From Asanoa ishikariensis (lineage in GTDB: Bacteria; Actinomycetota; Actinomycetes; Mycobacteriales; Micromonosporaceae): a DNA stretch of 64,000 nucleotides. The notes beneath the pieces were generated by a model. It was given only the letters and a program-made list of their open reading frames with translations. It did not search any database and had not been told where the DNA came from. Shown piece after piece: positions 17,593-25,818 of the stretch (position 1 is its first letter; each line of letters starts with the position of its first letter). Both the position numbers and the translations under genes were made by a program. The stretch lies in assembly GCF_900107455.1 (NCBI RefSeq), contig NZ_FNQB01000002.1, forward strand, positions 124,001 to 188,000, in the 5' to 3' direction.

Positions 17593-17670
17593 GGAAGGGA
17601 CCCTTGCTAACGCGCCGTGTTAGCAAGGGTCCCTTCCGCTGCGGAAAGCGTTAATAAGGGGCCCTTGCTT
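17593..17670. repeat. palindromic intergenic repeat, copy 1 (also terminator-like)
   Basis: A perfect 19-bp inverted repeat, GGAAGGGACCCTTGCTAAC (17593-17611) and its complement (17619-17637) with a 7-nt loop, is followed by GCTGCGGAAAGCG and a third half-site TTAATAAGGGGCCCTTGCTT (17651-17670). The 17619-17670 part matches copies at 23470-23527 and 54776-54827. It separates two convergent genes and can fold as a strong bidirectional terminator. Its right end supplies the last codons and stop of the MHYT gene. Confidence 0.85.
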
Positions 17671-18562
17671 CGCGGTGGCGGAGGCCGGGGGTGATGGGCA
17701 TGTCGAGGCGGATCGGCTCCGTCGCGGTCGCCCTCGCCCTCGCTGTCGCCGTCGGCGTCGCGGAGAAGCCGGCTGCGGCCAGGCCGACGGGCTCCGGCTT
17801 GGTCAGCGTCGCGGGACCGTCGCCGGCGAACTCCTCGGTGGTCATCGCCTGCAACGCCACGGTGGCCATCACCGTCATCGTCACCGCCGAGACCAGCGCG
17901 ACGGCGACGATCAGGCCGAGCGGGCGCACGCCCTCGACCACGCTCAGGCCGGTCCGGTCGAGCTCGACACCGACCGCGGCCATCGCCGTGTAGTGCATGC
18001 CGCACACGCCCGCGGCCATCAGCGCCGACGCGCCCGCGATCGGCAGGCGGCCGTCGACGGTGGTGCTGAACCAGAGCGCCGCGGTCGCCGCGACGACCGC
18101 GATCAGCGCCGACAGTGCGACGAGCTTCGGGCCATAGGTGATCTCGCCGGCCACGTCGACCGCGGCCATCCCGGTGAAGTGCATGCCGAGCAGGCCGGCA
18201 CCGGTCACGCCGCCGGCCCGCAGGATCTGCGCGGTGCTGGGCTCGCGGTAGCCGACCAGGAACAGCCCCACCCCGACGGCGCCGAGCGAGAGGGCGAGGC
18301 TGGCGGCGGTCAGCGCCGGGCTGTAGCGCACCGGGCTGTCGACGACGTCGAAGCCGAGCATGGCGGTGAAGTGCGCGAGCCAGACGCCGGCACCGCCGAT
18401 CGCCACGGTCGCGATGGTCAACCACTTCACCCTGGCCGCGCCTTCGCTCACGGCTCGCGCCCGGCCGGTGCAGTAGAGGCCGATCAGGGCGCCGATCACG
18501 GAGACCGTGTACGCGAAACCGGGATTGAGCCAGCCGTGCGTGAAGTGGTGCACTTCTGCCAT
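17651..18562 (-). CDS. MHYT-domain integral membrane sensor protein
   Basis: 303 residues from ATG 18560-18562. About seven TM helices. Three copies of the MHYT metal-binding pattern lie at helix ends: AHFTAM, MHFTGMAA and MHYTAMAA. MHYT domains are proposed to bind copper and sense O2, CO or NO, often fused to GGDEF/EAL. Here the domain stands alone with only a Pro/Thr/Ala C-tail, as in several actinobacterial homologues. The final residues EARAPY and the TAA stop are encoded by the palindromic repeat, so the native C-terminus was probably replaced when the element arrived. Divergent from the secreted lysozyme-like gene. Confidence 0.85.
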   Translation of the reverse strand: MAEVHHFTHGWLNPGFAYTVSVIGALIGLYCTGRARAVSEGAARVKWLTIATVAIGGAGVWLAHFTAMLGFDVVDSPVRYSPALTAASLALSLGAVGVGLFLVGYREPSTAQILRAGGVTGAGLLGMHFTGMAAVDVAGEITYGPKLVALSALIAVVAATAALWFSTTVDGRLPIAGASALMAAGVCGMHYTAMAAVGVELDRTGLSVVEGVRPLGLIVAVALVSAVTMTVMATVALQAMTTEEFAGDGPATLTKPEPVGLAAAGFSATPTATARARATATEPIRLDMPITPGLRHREARAPY

Positions 18563-18642
18563 GCGAGCAGTGAGCCAGCTAGATAAGGTGGGGTGTCGCA
18601 CAGCTCGTCCGTCACCCACCCGATCGAGGTGGCTTGCGCTAA

Positions 18643-19626
18643 ATGTCCTTTTGGCCCGTTGACCCGCGGAAGTGGCCGCGCATACGGTCGCTCGCCGTGG
18701 GACGACACATTCGACGGTACGGCTGGCCGATCGCCGCGGTGGTGACCGGCGCGGCCGTCATCGCTCTGGCCGGCACTCTTTCCGCGCACGCCGAACACAC
18801 TCCGGGCGACCCCGGCGGACTGGCCGAGCGCACCGGCACCGGTTGGCGTGACTCCGACGACGGCTGGTCGCAGCCCGCGTCGCCGCCGCCGGCCCTGTCA
18901 TCGACCGCGCGGCCGGCGGAAGCGGTGCCCGAACGGTTCGCCACGTTGCCGCCGGGTGCCGCACTGCCGACCGGGGCACAGTGCGCGACCTGGGTGCGGG
19001 CTCGGCCGTCGGCCGAGAACAAGCGCATGAACCTGATGGCGAACGCGGCCACGGGGCACCGGATCGGGGCCGACATCTTCGACGACAACCGGGCGGACAC
19101 CCTGGTCGCGACCAGGGTCGACGGTGCGTTCACCGGGTCTACAAAGGACATCCTGCGGTGGGCGGCGTGCAAGTGGGGCGTCGACGAGGACCTGGTGTTC
19201 GCACAGGCCGCGATCGAGAGCTGGTGGCGGCAGACGGTGTACGGCGACTACACGGCTGATCCAGCGCGCTGCGCCCCGGGCCACGGGCTGGGTGACGACG
19301 GCCGGGCCGGGGAGTGCCCAGAGAGCTTCGGCATCCTCCAGGACCGGCATCCGTACCAGAAGTCGGCCTGGCCGGGTGTCGCCCGCTCGACCGCGATGAA
19401 CGCCGACCTGGCGTACTCGATCTGGCGGGGCTGCTTCGAGGGCTACGAGGCCTGGCTCGGCAAGGAAGAGCGGGGCAGCGCGTACGCGGCCGGTGACCAG
19501 TGGGGCTGTGTCGGGCGCTGGTACAGCGGGCGCTGGCACACGGCCGACAGCGAGGGCTACATCGCCAAGGTCAAGGACTACCTGAACCGCCGCATCTGGG
19601 AGACCCGCGACTTCCAACAGCCCTGA
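18643..19626 (+). CDS. secreted lysozyme/transglycosylase-like protein
   Basis: 327 residues. An N-terminal basic stretch and one hydrophobic helix (about residues 27-47, WPIAAVVTGAAVIALAGTL) act as a signal peptide or anchor, then a Pro/Ala linker to about residue 100. The C-terminal domain (about 165-320) carries FAQAAIESWWRQTVYGD, with a Glu in the position of the catalytic residue of soluble lytic transglycosylase-type lysozyme folds, and SFGILQDRHPY, which resembles the GLMQ(I) segment of that superfamily. Paired Cys residues suggest disulfides outside the cell. Likely a peptidoglycan hydrolase, but the substrate is inferred. The start has no good ribosome-binding site; a GTG at 18697 is an alternative. 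Confidence 0.6.
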   Translation: MSFWPVDPRKWPRIRSLAVGRHIRRYGWPIAAVVTGAAVIALAGTLSAHAEHTPGDPGGLAERTGTGWRDSDDGWSQPASPPPALSSTARPAEAVPERFATLPPGAALPTGAQCATWVRARPSAENKRMNLMANAATGHRIGADIFDDNRADTLVATRVDGAFTGSTKDILRWAACKWGVDEDLVFAQAAIESWWRQTVYGDYTADPARCAPGHGLGDDGRAGECPESFGILQDRHPYQKSAWPGVARSTAMNADLAYSIWRGCFEGYEAWLGKEERGSAYAAGDQWGCVGRWYSGRWHTADSEGYIAKVKDYLNRRIWETRDFQQP

Positions 19627-19674
19627 GTCCTGGCTGGGTGCAACGGATCTCCGTGCGGTGGAGTTCTGGGTGGC

Positions 19675-21273
19675 ATGCGGGTTGATCACATCGTCGAGCG
19701 GCTGTACCGCGTCCTTCTCGGGTCGGCATTGGCGGTCGGCGTCGTCGGTGTGACGCACGTGTGGTGGGCCGGGTTGGGGATGTGGAAGGACGAGGCGAGC
19801 ATCGCCAACAACCTGCGCCGGTGCTACCTCGCGCTGACCGGGAACCTGCACTACGACCAGGTCGCGCCGGTCGGCTGGCTCTGGTTGGAGAAGACGTTGC
19901 TCGGGGTGGTCGGCGCTGACGACCGAGTGCTCCGGCTCCCGTCGTACGCGGGTGCGCTGGTTGTGCTCGGGCTCGGTGCGTTCATCGCGCGCCGGGCGAT
20001 CGGCCGGGCCGGTGCGGTCGCTGTCGTCGCCCTGCTCGCGGTCTCGCCGATGTTGCTGGTCTACGCGGGCGAGCTCAAGCAGTACACCTTCGAGGCCGCG
20101 GTGGCGTTGGCGCTGCTCGTACTCGGCGCGTGGGCACACGAGGCGCTCCGGTGGAACGGTTTTAGCTACGACTGGCGCTCGGCGACGTGGGTCGCGGCGA
20201 CCGGGGTCGCGGTGTTCGTGTCGTTCAGCGCGATTCTGGTGACAGCGGCGGTCACGATGGCGCTCGTCGGGCTGCTTGCGTTGCGGCGTGCGTGGGCCGA
20301 CGCCGGTTGGCAGGCCGCGCTGTCGGCGCCGGCCGCTCTCGCCGCCGCGTTCCTCGTGTGGTGGCGGCACCGCTTCTCGTTCTATCCGAACCAGGCGGAC
20401 TATTTCGTCAACGGCACCGCACCCAGGAACGCGGGACCGAGCGAGTTGCTGGCCTGGCTGCCGAAAATGTGGACCACCTTTGTCACGGCGCCGATGAGTT
20501 GGCGGTTCGGATGGCTGGTGCTGCTGCTCATGATCGTCGGGGTCGTCGCTCTCTGGCGGCGTGACCGGTTGTGGGCGGCCATGCTGACCATGGTCTTCGT
20601 GACCGCGGTCGGGGCCGCCGCCCTGCGCGGGTTCCCGATGGTCGGCCGGCCCGCGATCTACCTGATCGCTCCCACCGTGCTGCTGGTCGTCGCGGGACTC
20701 GTCGGGATCGTGCGTGCCGTCGTGGCCGGTGCGACCTTCCGCGGCCGGGCGGTCGTGGCAACGCTCGCCGTCCTGGCCTGTGGGCTTGCGATGGTCCGGC
20801 CGGTCGCCGGAACCGTCCGAAAGGAGATCGCGGCGCCGTTGGGCAAGGAAGCGCTCCGCGATGCGCTCAGGGACGTCTCGGGTCAGGTCCGGCCGGGCGA
20901 TGTCGTCCTTGTTTACTATTTCGGCAACCCGGTCACTACCTGGTACAGCCCATATCTCGACCTCGGAAACGACGTTTTCCATGTGCGGCTCTGCCAGCCG
21001 ACCAGCCCCGAGGAGAAGAAAATCCGCCTGTACGAGACGCTCGCCGGTGCCAAACGAGTCTTCTACGTCCAAGGCCGGTTGAACGCGACCACGCGGCGCG
21101 ACAACTTCGACGTCTCGCTGCGAGCCCTCGACGCGATCGGCACTGTCCAGGAACGCCACGATGCCCCACGGGACCGCATCGGACCGCATTCCTGGGCGCT
21201 TGTCGACATCACGGAGGCCCCGCCGTTCTCCCCACCGGCGTCGCCGCCCAACCCATGCCTTGAGATGTACTGA
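19675..21273 (+). CDS. GT-C fold membrane glycosyltransferase (GT39/PMT-like)
   Basis: 532 residues with about ten TM helices. After TM1 the loop GMWKDEASIANNLR carries the acidic DE motif typical of GT-C enzymes that use polyprenyl-phosphate sugars; VAPVGWLWLEK follows, as in ArnT/PMT-like proteins. The soluble C-terminal part (about 400-532) is extracytoplasmic. It is followed on the same strand by a GT2 of the dolichyl-phosphate-sugar synthase type, and the pair would make a polyprenyl-linked sugar and transfer it outside. The two genes are separated by a 164-bp palindrome. Acceptor unknown. Confidence 0.75.
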   Translation: MRVDHIVERLYRVLLGSALAVGVVGVTHVWWAGLGMWKDEASIANNLRRCYLALTGNLHYDQVAPVGWLWLEKTLLGVVGADDRVLRLPSYAGALVVLGLGAFIARRAIGRAGAVAVVALLAVSPMLLVYAGELKQYTFEAAVALALLVLGAWAHEALRWNGFSYDWRSATWVAATGVAVFVSFSAILVTAAVTMALVGLLALRRAWADAGWQAALSAPAALAAAFLVWWRHRFSFYPNQADYFVNGTAPRNAGPSELLAWLPKMWTTFVTAPMSWRFGWLVLLLMIVGVVALWRRDRLWAAMLTMVFVTAVGAAALRGFPMVGRPAIYLIAPTVLLVVAGLVGIVRAVVAGATFRGRAVVATLAVLACGLAMVRPVAGTVRKEIAAPLGKEALRDALRDVSGQVRPGDVVLVYYFGNPVTTWYSPYLDLGNDVFHVRLCQPTSPEEKKIRLYETLAGAKRVFYVQGRLNATTRRDNFDVSLRALDAIGTVQERHDAPRDRIGPHSWALVDITEAPPFSPPASPPNPCLEMY

Positions 21274-21281
21274 CCTGCCTG

Positions 21282-21445
21282 GGGGGTGTCTCGTGGATCA
21301 TGCCGGCGCCGCGCCGGGCCCAGATGGCGTCCGACCGCACGCGGAGACCGGCCAGATACAACACCGGTATCCGACCGGCCTCCGCGCACGCCCGGACGCC
21401 ATCTGGACCTCGCCGCCGCACCACCCTGATCCACGAGACACCCCC
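21282..21445. repeat. 164-bp MITE-like palindrome between two glycosyltransferase genes
   Basis: Perfect 19-bp terminal inverted repeats: GGGGGTGTCTCGTGGATCA (21282-21300) and its complement (21427-21445). Inside are nested complementary blocks: CCAGATGGCGTCCG (21320-21333) with 21393-21406, GCGGAG (21341-21346) with 21380-21385, and GATAC (21355-21359) with 21367-21371. Nearly the whole element can fold into one long hairpin with a 7-nt loop. It carries no gene. It starts 8 nt after the upstream stop and ends 1 nt before the AGGAG of the downstream gene. Confidence 0.85.
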
Positions 21446-21457
21446 TAGGAGATTCCG

Positions 21458-22147
21458 TTGAAGCTCTCGATCCTGATGCCGGTCTACAACGAGGAAGAAC
21501 GCGTCGCGGAGGCGCTCAAGCAGGCGCTCGCGGTCGAGTACCCGTGCGAGATCGAACTGGTCGTGGTCAACGACGGCAGTCGTGACGGCACCGGTGCGAT
21601 CCTCGACGCTGCTGCCGATGACGCGCGCCTGCGGGTGATCACGCATCCGCGTAACGCGGGTAAGGGTGCGGCGATCAAGACCGCGGTCGACAGCGCGGAC
21701 GGTGACTACATGGTCATCCTTGACGCGGACCTGGAGTACGACCCGCTGGACATCCCTCGGTTACTGGCCCCTGTGCTGGACGGGCGGGCGAAGGTGGTTT
21801 ACGGCAATCGGACCTTCGGTAGCCACAGTGCGTACAGCTTCTGGTACGTGATGGGTAACAAGGCCGTCACCACCGCGGCGAACGTGCTCTTCAACTCGTA
21901 CATCGGTGATCTGGAGACCTGCTTCAAGTTGTTGCCGGTCTCGTTGTATCGGTCGTTGGAGATCAAGTCGCGGGGCTTCGGTATGGAGGCGGAGGTGACC
22001 GGGAAGCTGTTGCGCCGCAAGATCCGGCCGTATGAGGTGCCGATCAGCTACCGCGCCCGTGGTCGTGAAGAGGGCAAGAAGATCACCTGGAAAGACGGCG
22101 TCGAAGCACTGTGGATCCTGGGCCGCGAGCGCGCCCGGAAGCGCTGA
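21458..22147 (+). CDS. GT2 glycosyltransferase, polyprenyl-phosphate sugar synthase type
   Basis: 229 residues from a TTG start with AGGAG six bases upstream. GT2 (GT-A fold) with SILMPVYNEEERV, VVVNDGSRDGTG, the GKGAAIKTAV segment of the DPM1/GtrB group, the DADLEYDP metal site, and a C-terminal EVPISYRAR block. No TM helix, so it is the soluble DPM1 type that transfers a sugar from a nucleotide to polyprenyl phosphate at the inner membrane face. A TTA leucine codon occurs near 21761. Probably serves the GT-C protein upstream. Confidence 0.85.
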   Translation: MKLSILMPVYNEEERVAEALKQALAVEYPCEIELVVVNDGSRDGTGAILDAAADDARLRVITHPRNAGKGAAIKTAVDSADGDYMVILDADLEYDPLDIPRLLAPVLDGRAKVVYGNRTFGSHSAYSFWYVMGNKAVTTAANVLFNSYIGDLETCFKLLPVSLYRSLEIKSRGFGMEAEVTGKLLRRKIRPYEVPISYRARGREEGKKITWKDGVEALWILGRERARKR

Positions 22148-22173
22148 CGCCACGTCCGCAGCCTGGGTGTGGC

Positions 22174-22749
22174 TCAGCGCAGAGTGGTGGCGACCAGCGC
22201 GGCGAAAGCGGATGCGGCGCGCTCGTCGGTGCGGCGCTCTGACCAGTTCATGTGACCCAGGAAGGCGTGTTGGAAGCAGGCGCCGACGAGCAGGCCGGCC
22301 GCCCCGTCCAGGTCGGCGTCCGCGGAGACGACGCCGAGGGTCTGGTGGCGGCGCAGGTATTCGACGACTGCCTCGTTGACGCGCTGCGGTCCGGCGCCCA
22401 CCAGGCGTAGGCCCGCGGTGTGCGCGGCCAGGATCGTCGGCTCGGAGAAGATCGAGGCGAGCATCGGGAAGCTGTCGGTGTAGAACGCGATCGCCGCCCC
22501 CGCGATGGCGGTCAGGCCTTCGACCAGGTCGTCGTCGTCGCTGTCCATGGCGCGGGTGAGCTGGGCCATGGCCGGTGACCGCTCGCGCAGCACCGAGACC
22601 AGCAGCTCGGCCTTGCCGGTGAAGTGCTTGTAGAGCGTGGCCTCCGAGTAGCCGGCCTCCCTGGCGATCTCGCGCGTGGTCGTCTTGGCCATGCCGCGAT
22701 GGCGGATGACCGAGGCGGCGGCGTCGAGGATCAATTCCCTGGTATCCAT
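22174..22749 (-). CDS. TetR-family repressor
   Basis: 191 residues. N-terminal TetR helix-turn-helix: ILDAAASVIRHRG, TTTREIAREAGYSEATLYKHF (recognition helix about 37-47), KAELLVSVL. The C-terminal ligand domain has no family-specific motif I can name. Divergent from an NAD(P)-binding oxidoreductase with two palindromes between, so it most likely represses both itself and that gene and is released by a substrate of the enzyme. Confidence 0.9.
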   Translation of the reverse strand: MDTRELILDAAASVIRHRGMAKTTTREIAREAGYSEATLYKHFTGKAELLVSVLRERSPAMAQLTRAMDSDDDDLVEGLTAIAGAAIAFYTDSFPMLASIFSEPTILAAHTAGLRLVGAGPQRVNEAVVEYLRRHQTLGVVSADADLDGAAGLLVGACFQHAFLGHMNWSERRTDERAASAFAALVATTLR

Positions 22750-22765
22750 TGGGCTCCCATTGACA

Positions 22766-22814
22766 GGTTAGTGAGCGCTCACCATCCTAGTGGTTAGTAA
22801 GCGCTCACTAACCA
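22766..22814. promoter_or_regulatory. double TetR operator
   Basis: Two copies of one palindrome lie between the divergent genes. Site 1 has GTGAGCGCTCAC at 22771-22782 with GGTTA before it. Site 2 spans 22791-22814, with TGGTTAGT and ACTAACCA arms around AGCGCT and one mismatched pair. The shared half-site GGTTAGTRAGCGCT makes these the clear candidate operators. Confidence 0.8.
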
Positions 22815-22826
22815 CGGGAGGCAGCC

Positions 22827-23465
22827 ATGAAACTGACCGTTCTCGGTGCGACCGGCGGCACGGGCCAACACGTCGTACGCCAAGCGCTCGACGCCGGCCA
22901 CCACGTCACCGCGGTCGTCCGCGACCCGGCCCGGCTGCCCGTCGGCGCCGACCCACGACTAGAGGTGGTCGTCGCCGACGCGTTCGACCCCGACTCGATC
23001 GCGGCCGCGGTCAGCGGGCGCGATGCCGTCATCGACACGCTGGGCCCGCGCCCGAAGACCGAGGCGACCGTCTGCTCGCGGGGAGCGGCGGCAGTGGTGG
23101 CCGCGATGAGCGCGAACAACCCAGCGGCGCGGCTGCTCGTGGTCACCGGCAACGGCCACGCGCGGGACGCCGGGGACGGGCCGTTCACCCGCTACGTGAT
23201 CAAGCCGCTGATCGGGAACACCGTGTTGAAGAAGCAGTTCGACGACTTCGCGCGCACCGAGCGGCTGGTGTTCGACAGCAAACTGCGGTGGACCGTGCTG
23301 CGCCCGCCGCAGCTCACCGACGGCGGGCGCAAGCCGTACCGCACGGCCGTCGACCGCAACGTCCGCGGCGGCTTCCGGCTGTCCCGGGCCGACCTGGCCG
23401 ACGCGATCATGGTCGCGCTCGGCGACCCCCGCACCGTCGGCCGCACCGTCGGCCTCGGCTACTGA
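22827..23465 (+). CDS. NAD(P)H-binding atypical SDR (NmrA/flavin-reductase-like)
   Basis: 212 residues. N-terminal Rossmann motif LTVLGATGGTGQHVVRQAL, then TAVVRDPARL and the DAVIDTLGPRP loop characteristic of atypical SDRs of the NAD(P)H-binding (PF13460) group, such as biliverdin/flavin reductase-like proteins. ATG with GGGAGG close upstream. Regulated, by inference, by the divergent TetR. Substrate unknown. Followed after 4 nt by palindromic repeat copy 2. Confidence 0.85.
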   Translation: MKLTVLGATGGTGQHVVRQALDAGHHVTAVVRDPARLPVGADPRLEVVVADAFDPDSIAAAVSGRDAVIDTLGPRPKTEATVCSRGAAAVVAAMSANNPAARLLVVTGNGHARDAGDGPFTRYVIKPLIGNTVLKKQFDDFARTERLVFDSKLRWTVLRPPQLTDGGRKPYRTAVDRNVRGGFRLSRADLADAIMVALGDPRTVGRTVGLGY

Positions 23466-23469
23466 CCCC

Positions 23470-23527
23470 GCGTTAGTAAGGGCCCCTTGCGCTGCGGAAA
23501 GCGTTAACAAGGGGCCCTTCCTTACGC
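23470..23527. repeat. palindromic intergenic repeat, copy 2 (bidirectional terminator position)
   Basis: Arms GCGTTAGTAAGGGCCCCTTG (23470-23489) and CAAGGGGCCCTTCCTTACGC (23508-23527) pair with three mismatches around the conserved centre CGCTGCGGAAAGCGTTAA. It fills the 67-bp gap between two convergent genes, so it can end transcription from both. Confidence 0.85.
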
Positions 23528-23532
23528 CGAGA

Positions 23533-24285
23533 TCACCAGGCAAGAACGCCGTTCTGGTCGCCCTCGATGGTGATCAGGTGGCCCCACAGAAGCCCGGACG
23601 GGCCGTCGGCCGGCAGCGTGGCGAGGTGCGCGCACACCCGCGCCGCCTGCTCCGGTGTGCGAAAGCCGTGGTGGGAGTTGAAGTCAGTCGCGGTGTAGCC
23701 AGGGTTCGCCGCGTTGACCTTGATCGGGGTGTCCCGCAGCTCCTTGGCGTACATCGCGGTGATCATGTTGAGGGCCGCCTTCGAGGCCGGGTACGGCACG
23801 GAGGTCAGCGCGAACAGCGGGCTCGCCGGGTCGGTCAGCGACGAGATCGAGCCGACCTCGCTGGACACGTTGACGATCCGCGCGGCCGGTGCCTGACGCA
23901 GCAGTGGCAAGAAAGCGTTGGTGACCGTGACGACGCCGTACACGTTGGTCTCGAAAACCTCCCGCAGCGTCGGGAGCGTGGTCGCGCTGGGCGCCCCGGC
24001 CGGGCCGTCGACGCGGAGGATGCCGGCGTTGTTGACCAGGATGTCGAGCCGGCCGAACTCCGCCGTGACCAGGTCGGCCGCGGCCGTGACGCTGGCCGCG
24101 TCGGTGACGTCCAGTGCGACGAACCGCGCGTCCAACCCGGCGCCGCTCAGCTCCTTGGTCGCCGCAACCCCGCGGGTTTCGTCCCGGGCACCGAGCAGCA
24201 CGGTCATGCCGAGCTCGCCCAGCAAGCGTGCCGTCGCGTACCCGATGCCCTTGTTCGCGCCGGTGATCAAAGCGATCTGTGTCAT
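23533..24285 (-). CDS. short-chain dehydrogenase/reductase (SDR)
   Basis: 250 residues from ATG 24283-24285. Classical SDR: cofactor motif ALITGANKGIGYATAR, LVNNAGILR, catalytic VNVSSEVGS and YPASKAALN (Tyr and Lys present). The Arg in LLGARDETRG suggests NADP preference. Substrate unknown. The divergent MmyB-type regulator 101 bp away is a common partner of such SDR genes in actinobacteria and probably controls it. Confidence 0.92.
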   Translation of the reverse strand: MTQIALITGANKGIGYATARLLGELGMTVLLGARDETRGVAATKELSGAGLDARFVALDVTDAASVTAAADLVTAEFGRLDILVNNAGILRVDGPAGAPSATTLPTLREVFETNVYGVVTVTNAFLPLLRQAPAARIVNVSSEVGSISSLTDPASPLFALTSVPYPASKAALNMITAMYAKELRDTPIKVNAANPGYTATDFNSHHGFRTPEQAARVCAHLATLPADGPSGLLWGHLITIEGDQNGVLAW

Positions 24286-24386
24286 GCGGTCGAGCCTGCC
24301 GGGCCGAAAAGCGGCGCGGCAGGACCGGTTCTGCCTGGTACCGGCCGTACCACCCACGCCGGCGCCGAAGCAGGCACTCTTGAGTC

Positions 24387-25250
24387 GTGACGGTCAACCG
24401 GTCCGAGCTCGCCGCGTTCCTGCGCACCCGCCGCGCGCGGTTGCGGCCCTCCGACGTCGGCCTGCCCGGCAGTGGCACCGGGCCGCGACGGACGCCCGGC
24501 CTGCGTCGCCAGGAGGTGGCCGAGCTGGCCGGGATGTCGATCGACTACTACATCCGGCTGGAGCAGGCCCGCGGACCGCAGCCGTCCCGGCAGGTGCTGG
24601 CCGCGCTGGCCCGGGCGTTGATGCTGACCATCGACGAGCGGGAGTACCTCTTCCGGATCGCCGGCGAGACGCCGCCGGCCGTGGTCGGTCCCAGCCGCGA
24701 GCTGCTGCCGGCCATCCGCCACCTGCTCGACACGATGCCGCTGACTCCGGCGTACGTGGTCGACGCGAAGTACGACCTGCTGGCCTGGAACTCGCTCGCG
24801 ACCCGGTTCATCGGCGACCTGTCGGCGTACCCGCTGGACGATCGCAACATGATTCGCTGGATGTTCCGCCGGCCGCCGGAGGACGTGCACTGGCGCGACG
24901 AGGACGCGATGGCGTTCACCGCGGCGTCGGTCGCCGACCTGCGTGCCGCGTACGCCCGCTATCCCGGTGATCCGGGCATCCAGCAGCTCGTCACCGAGTT
25001 GCTTGCGCTCGCGCCCCTGTTCGCCCGGCTCTGGGCCAGCCACGACGTGGCCGTGCGGCGTGGGGTGCGCAAGCGGGTCGACCACCCGGACGTCGGCCCG
25101 CTCGAGTTCGAGTGCCAGGTGCTGCACATCAGCGACAGCGACCAACGCATGATCGTCTACTGTGCCGAGCCGGGCTCGCCGACCGAGGCCGCCTTCCACC
25201 GGCTCGCCTCCCTGCCGGCGCTGCGCGCGATGCCCGCCGTCCGGGATTAG
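24387..25250 (+). CDS. XRE-type regulator with MmyB ligand-binding domain
   Basis: 287 residues from GTG 24387. N-terminal HTH (about 1-85) with TPGLRRQEVAELAGMSIDYYIRLEQARGPQPS, the distinctive signature of this family. The C-terminal MmyB-like domain (about 105-280, PF17765) has AYVVDAKYDLLAWN and a fold related to PAS, which binds fatty-acid-like ligands in characterised members. Divergent from the SDR and likely its regulator. Stop overlaps that of the VOC gene. Confidence 0.9.
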   Translation: MTVNRSELAAFLRTRRARLRPSDVGLPGSGTGPRRTPGLRRQEVAELAGMSIDYYIRLEQARGPQPSRQVLAALARALMLTIDEREYLFRIAGETPPAVVGPSRELLPAIRHLLDTMPLTPAYVVDAKYDLLAWNSLATRFIGDLSAYPLDDRNMIRWMFRRPPEDVHWRDEDAMAFTAASVADLRAAYARYPGDPGIQQLVTELLALAPLFARLWASHDVAVRRGVRKRVDHPDVGPLEFECQVLHISDSDQRMIVYCAEPGSPTEAAFHRLASLPALRAMPAVRD

Positions 25251-25756
25251 GGCGTCGTCGCTCCCCAGTCCTCCGGCTTCGTGTCGTGGAGATGCTGGCT
25301 GAACATCCAGCGGTGGCCTTCGGCGTCTTCGACCCGATAGCTGCGGACGCCGTACGGCTGGTCCTCGGGCTCGCTGAGCAGCTTCGCACCGGCGGCCCGG
25401 GCTCGTTCGGCGTGCGCGTCGACGTCGTCGACGTAGATCATCACGCCGTTGATCACCCATGGCTGCTCGGTCCAGCGCATCGCGGACGTGCAGTGCTCGC
25501 GGTGGTGCTTCGGGCTCTCGTAGCCGATGCCCTGCGGTGTCGCGAGCGCGATCACCGCGTCGCCGAGGGCGAGCTCGGCGTGCCCGATGGAGCCGTCGTC
25601 CGCCGTCAGCCGCATCCGCTCGGTGAAACCGAACGCGGCGCCAAGGAACTTGATGGCCGCCACGCCGTCTTCGTACGCGAGCATCGGCATGATCGCCGCC
25701 GGGTAGTCGCTGGGGCGGGTGTTGCGCTCCGGCCCCGTCTCGGTGTCAGTGGTCAT
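25247..25756 (-). CDS. VOC-family (glyoxalase/PhnB-like) protein
   Basis: 169 residues from ATG 25754-25756. One VOC domain: PMLAYEDGVAAIKFLGAAFGFTE, GHAELALGDAVI, then VMIYVDDVDAHAERARAAGAKLL and a C-terminal YRVEDAEGHRWMFSQH that carries the final Glu/His metal ligands. The HxE/E set is compatible with a metal-dependent VOC enzyme or a drug-binding protein. Substrate unknown. Converges with the MmyB gene. Confidence 0.85.
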   Translation of the reverse strand: MTTDTETGPERNTRPSDYPAAIMPMLAYEDGVAAIKFLGAAFGFTERMRLTADDGSIGHAELALGDAVIALATPQGIGYESPKHHREHCTSAMRWTEQPWVINGVMIYVDDVDAHAERARAAGAKLLSEPEDQPYGVRSYRVEDAEGHRWMFSQHLHDTKPEDWGATTP

Positions 25757-25818
25757 GTCCCGAACGGTATCGACGTGCGCCGCGCTGCGCTTGGACAAAT
25801 GGGAAGCCGGCGCAACCC

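Noticed and set aside
18898-21189. 763-codon minus-strand open frame across two plus-strand genes
   Set aside because: Spans the lysozyme-like and GT-C genes antisense, crosses their boundary and shows no domain.
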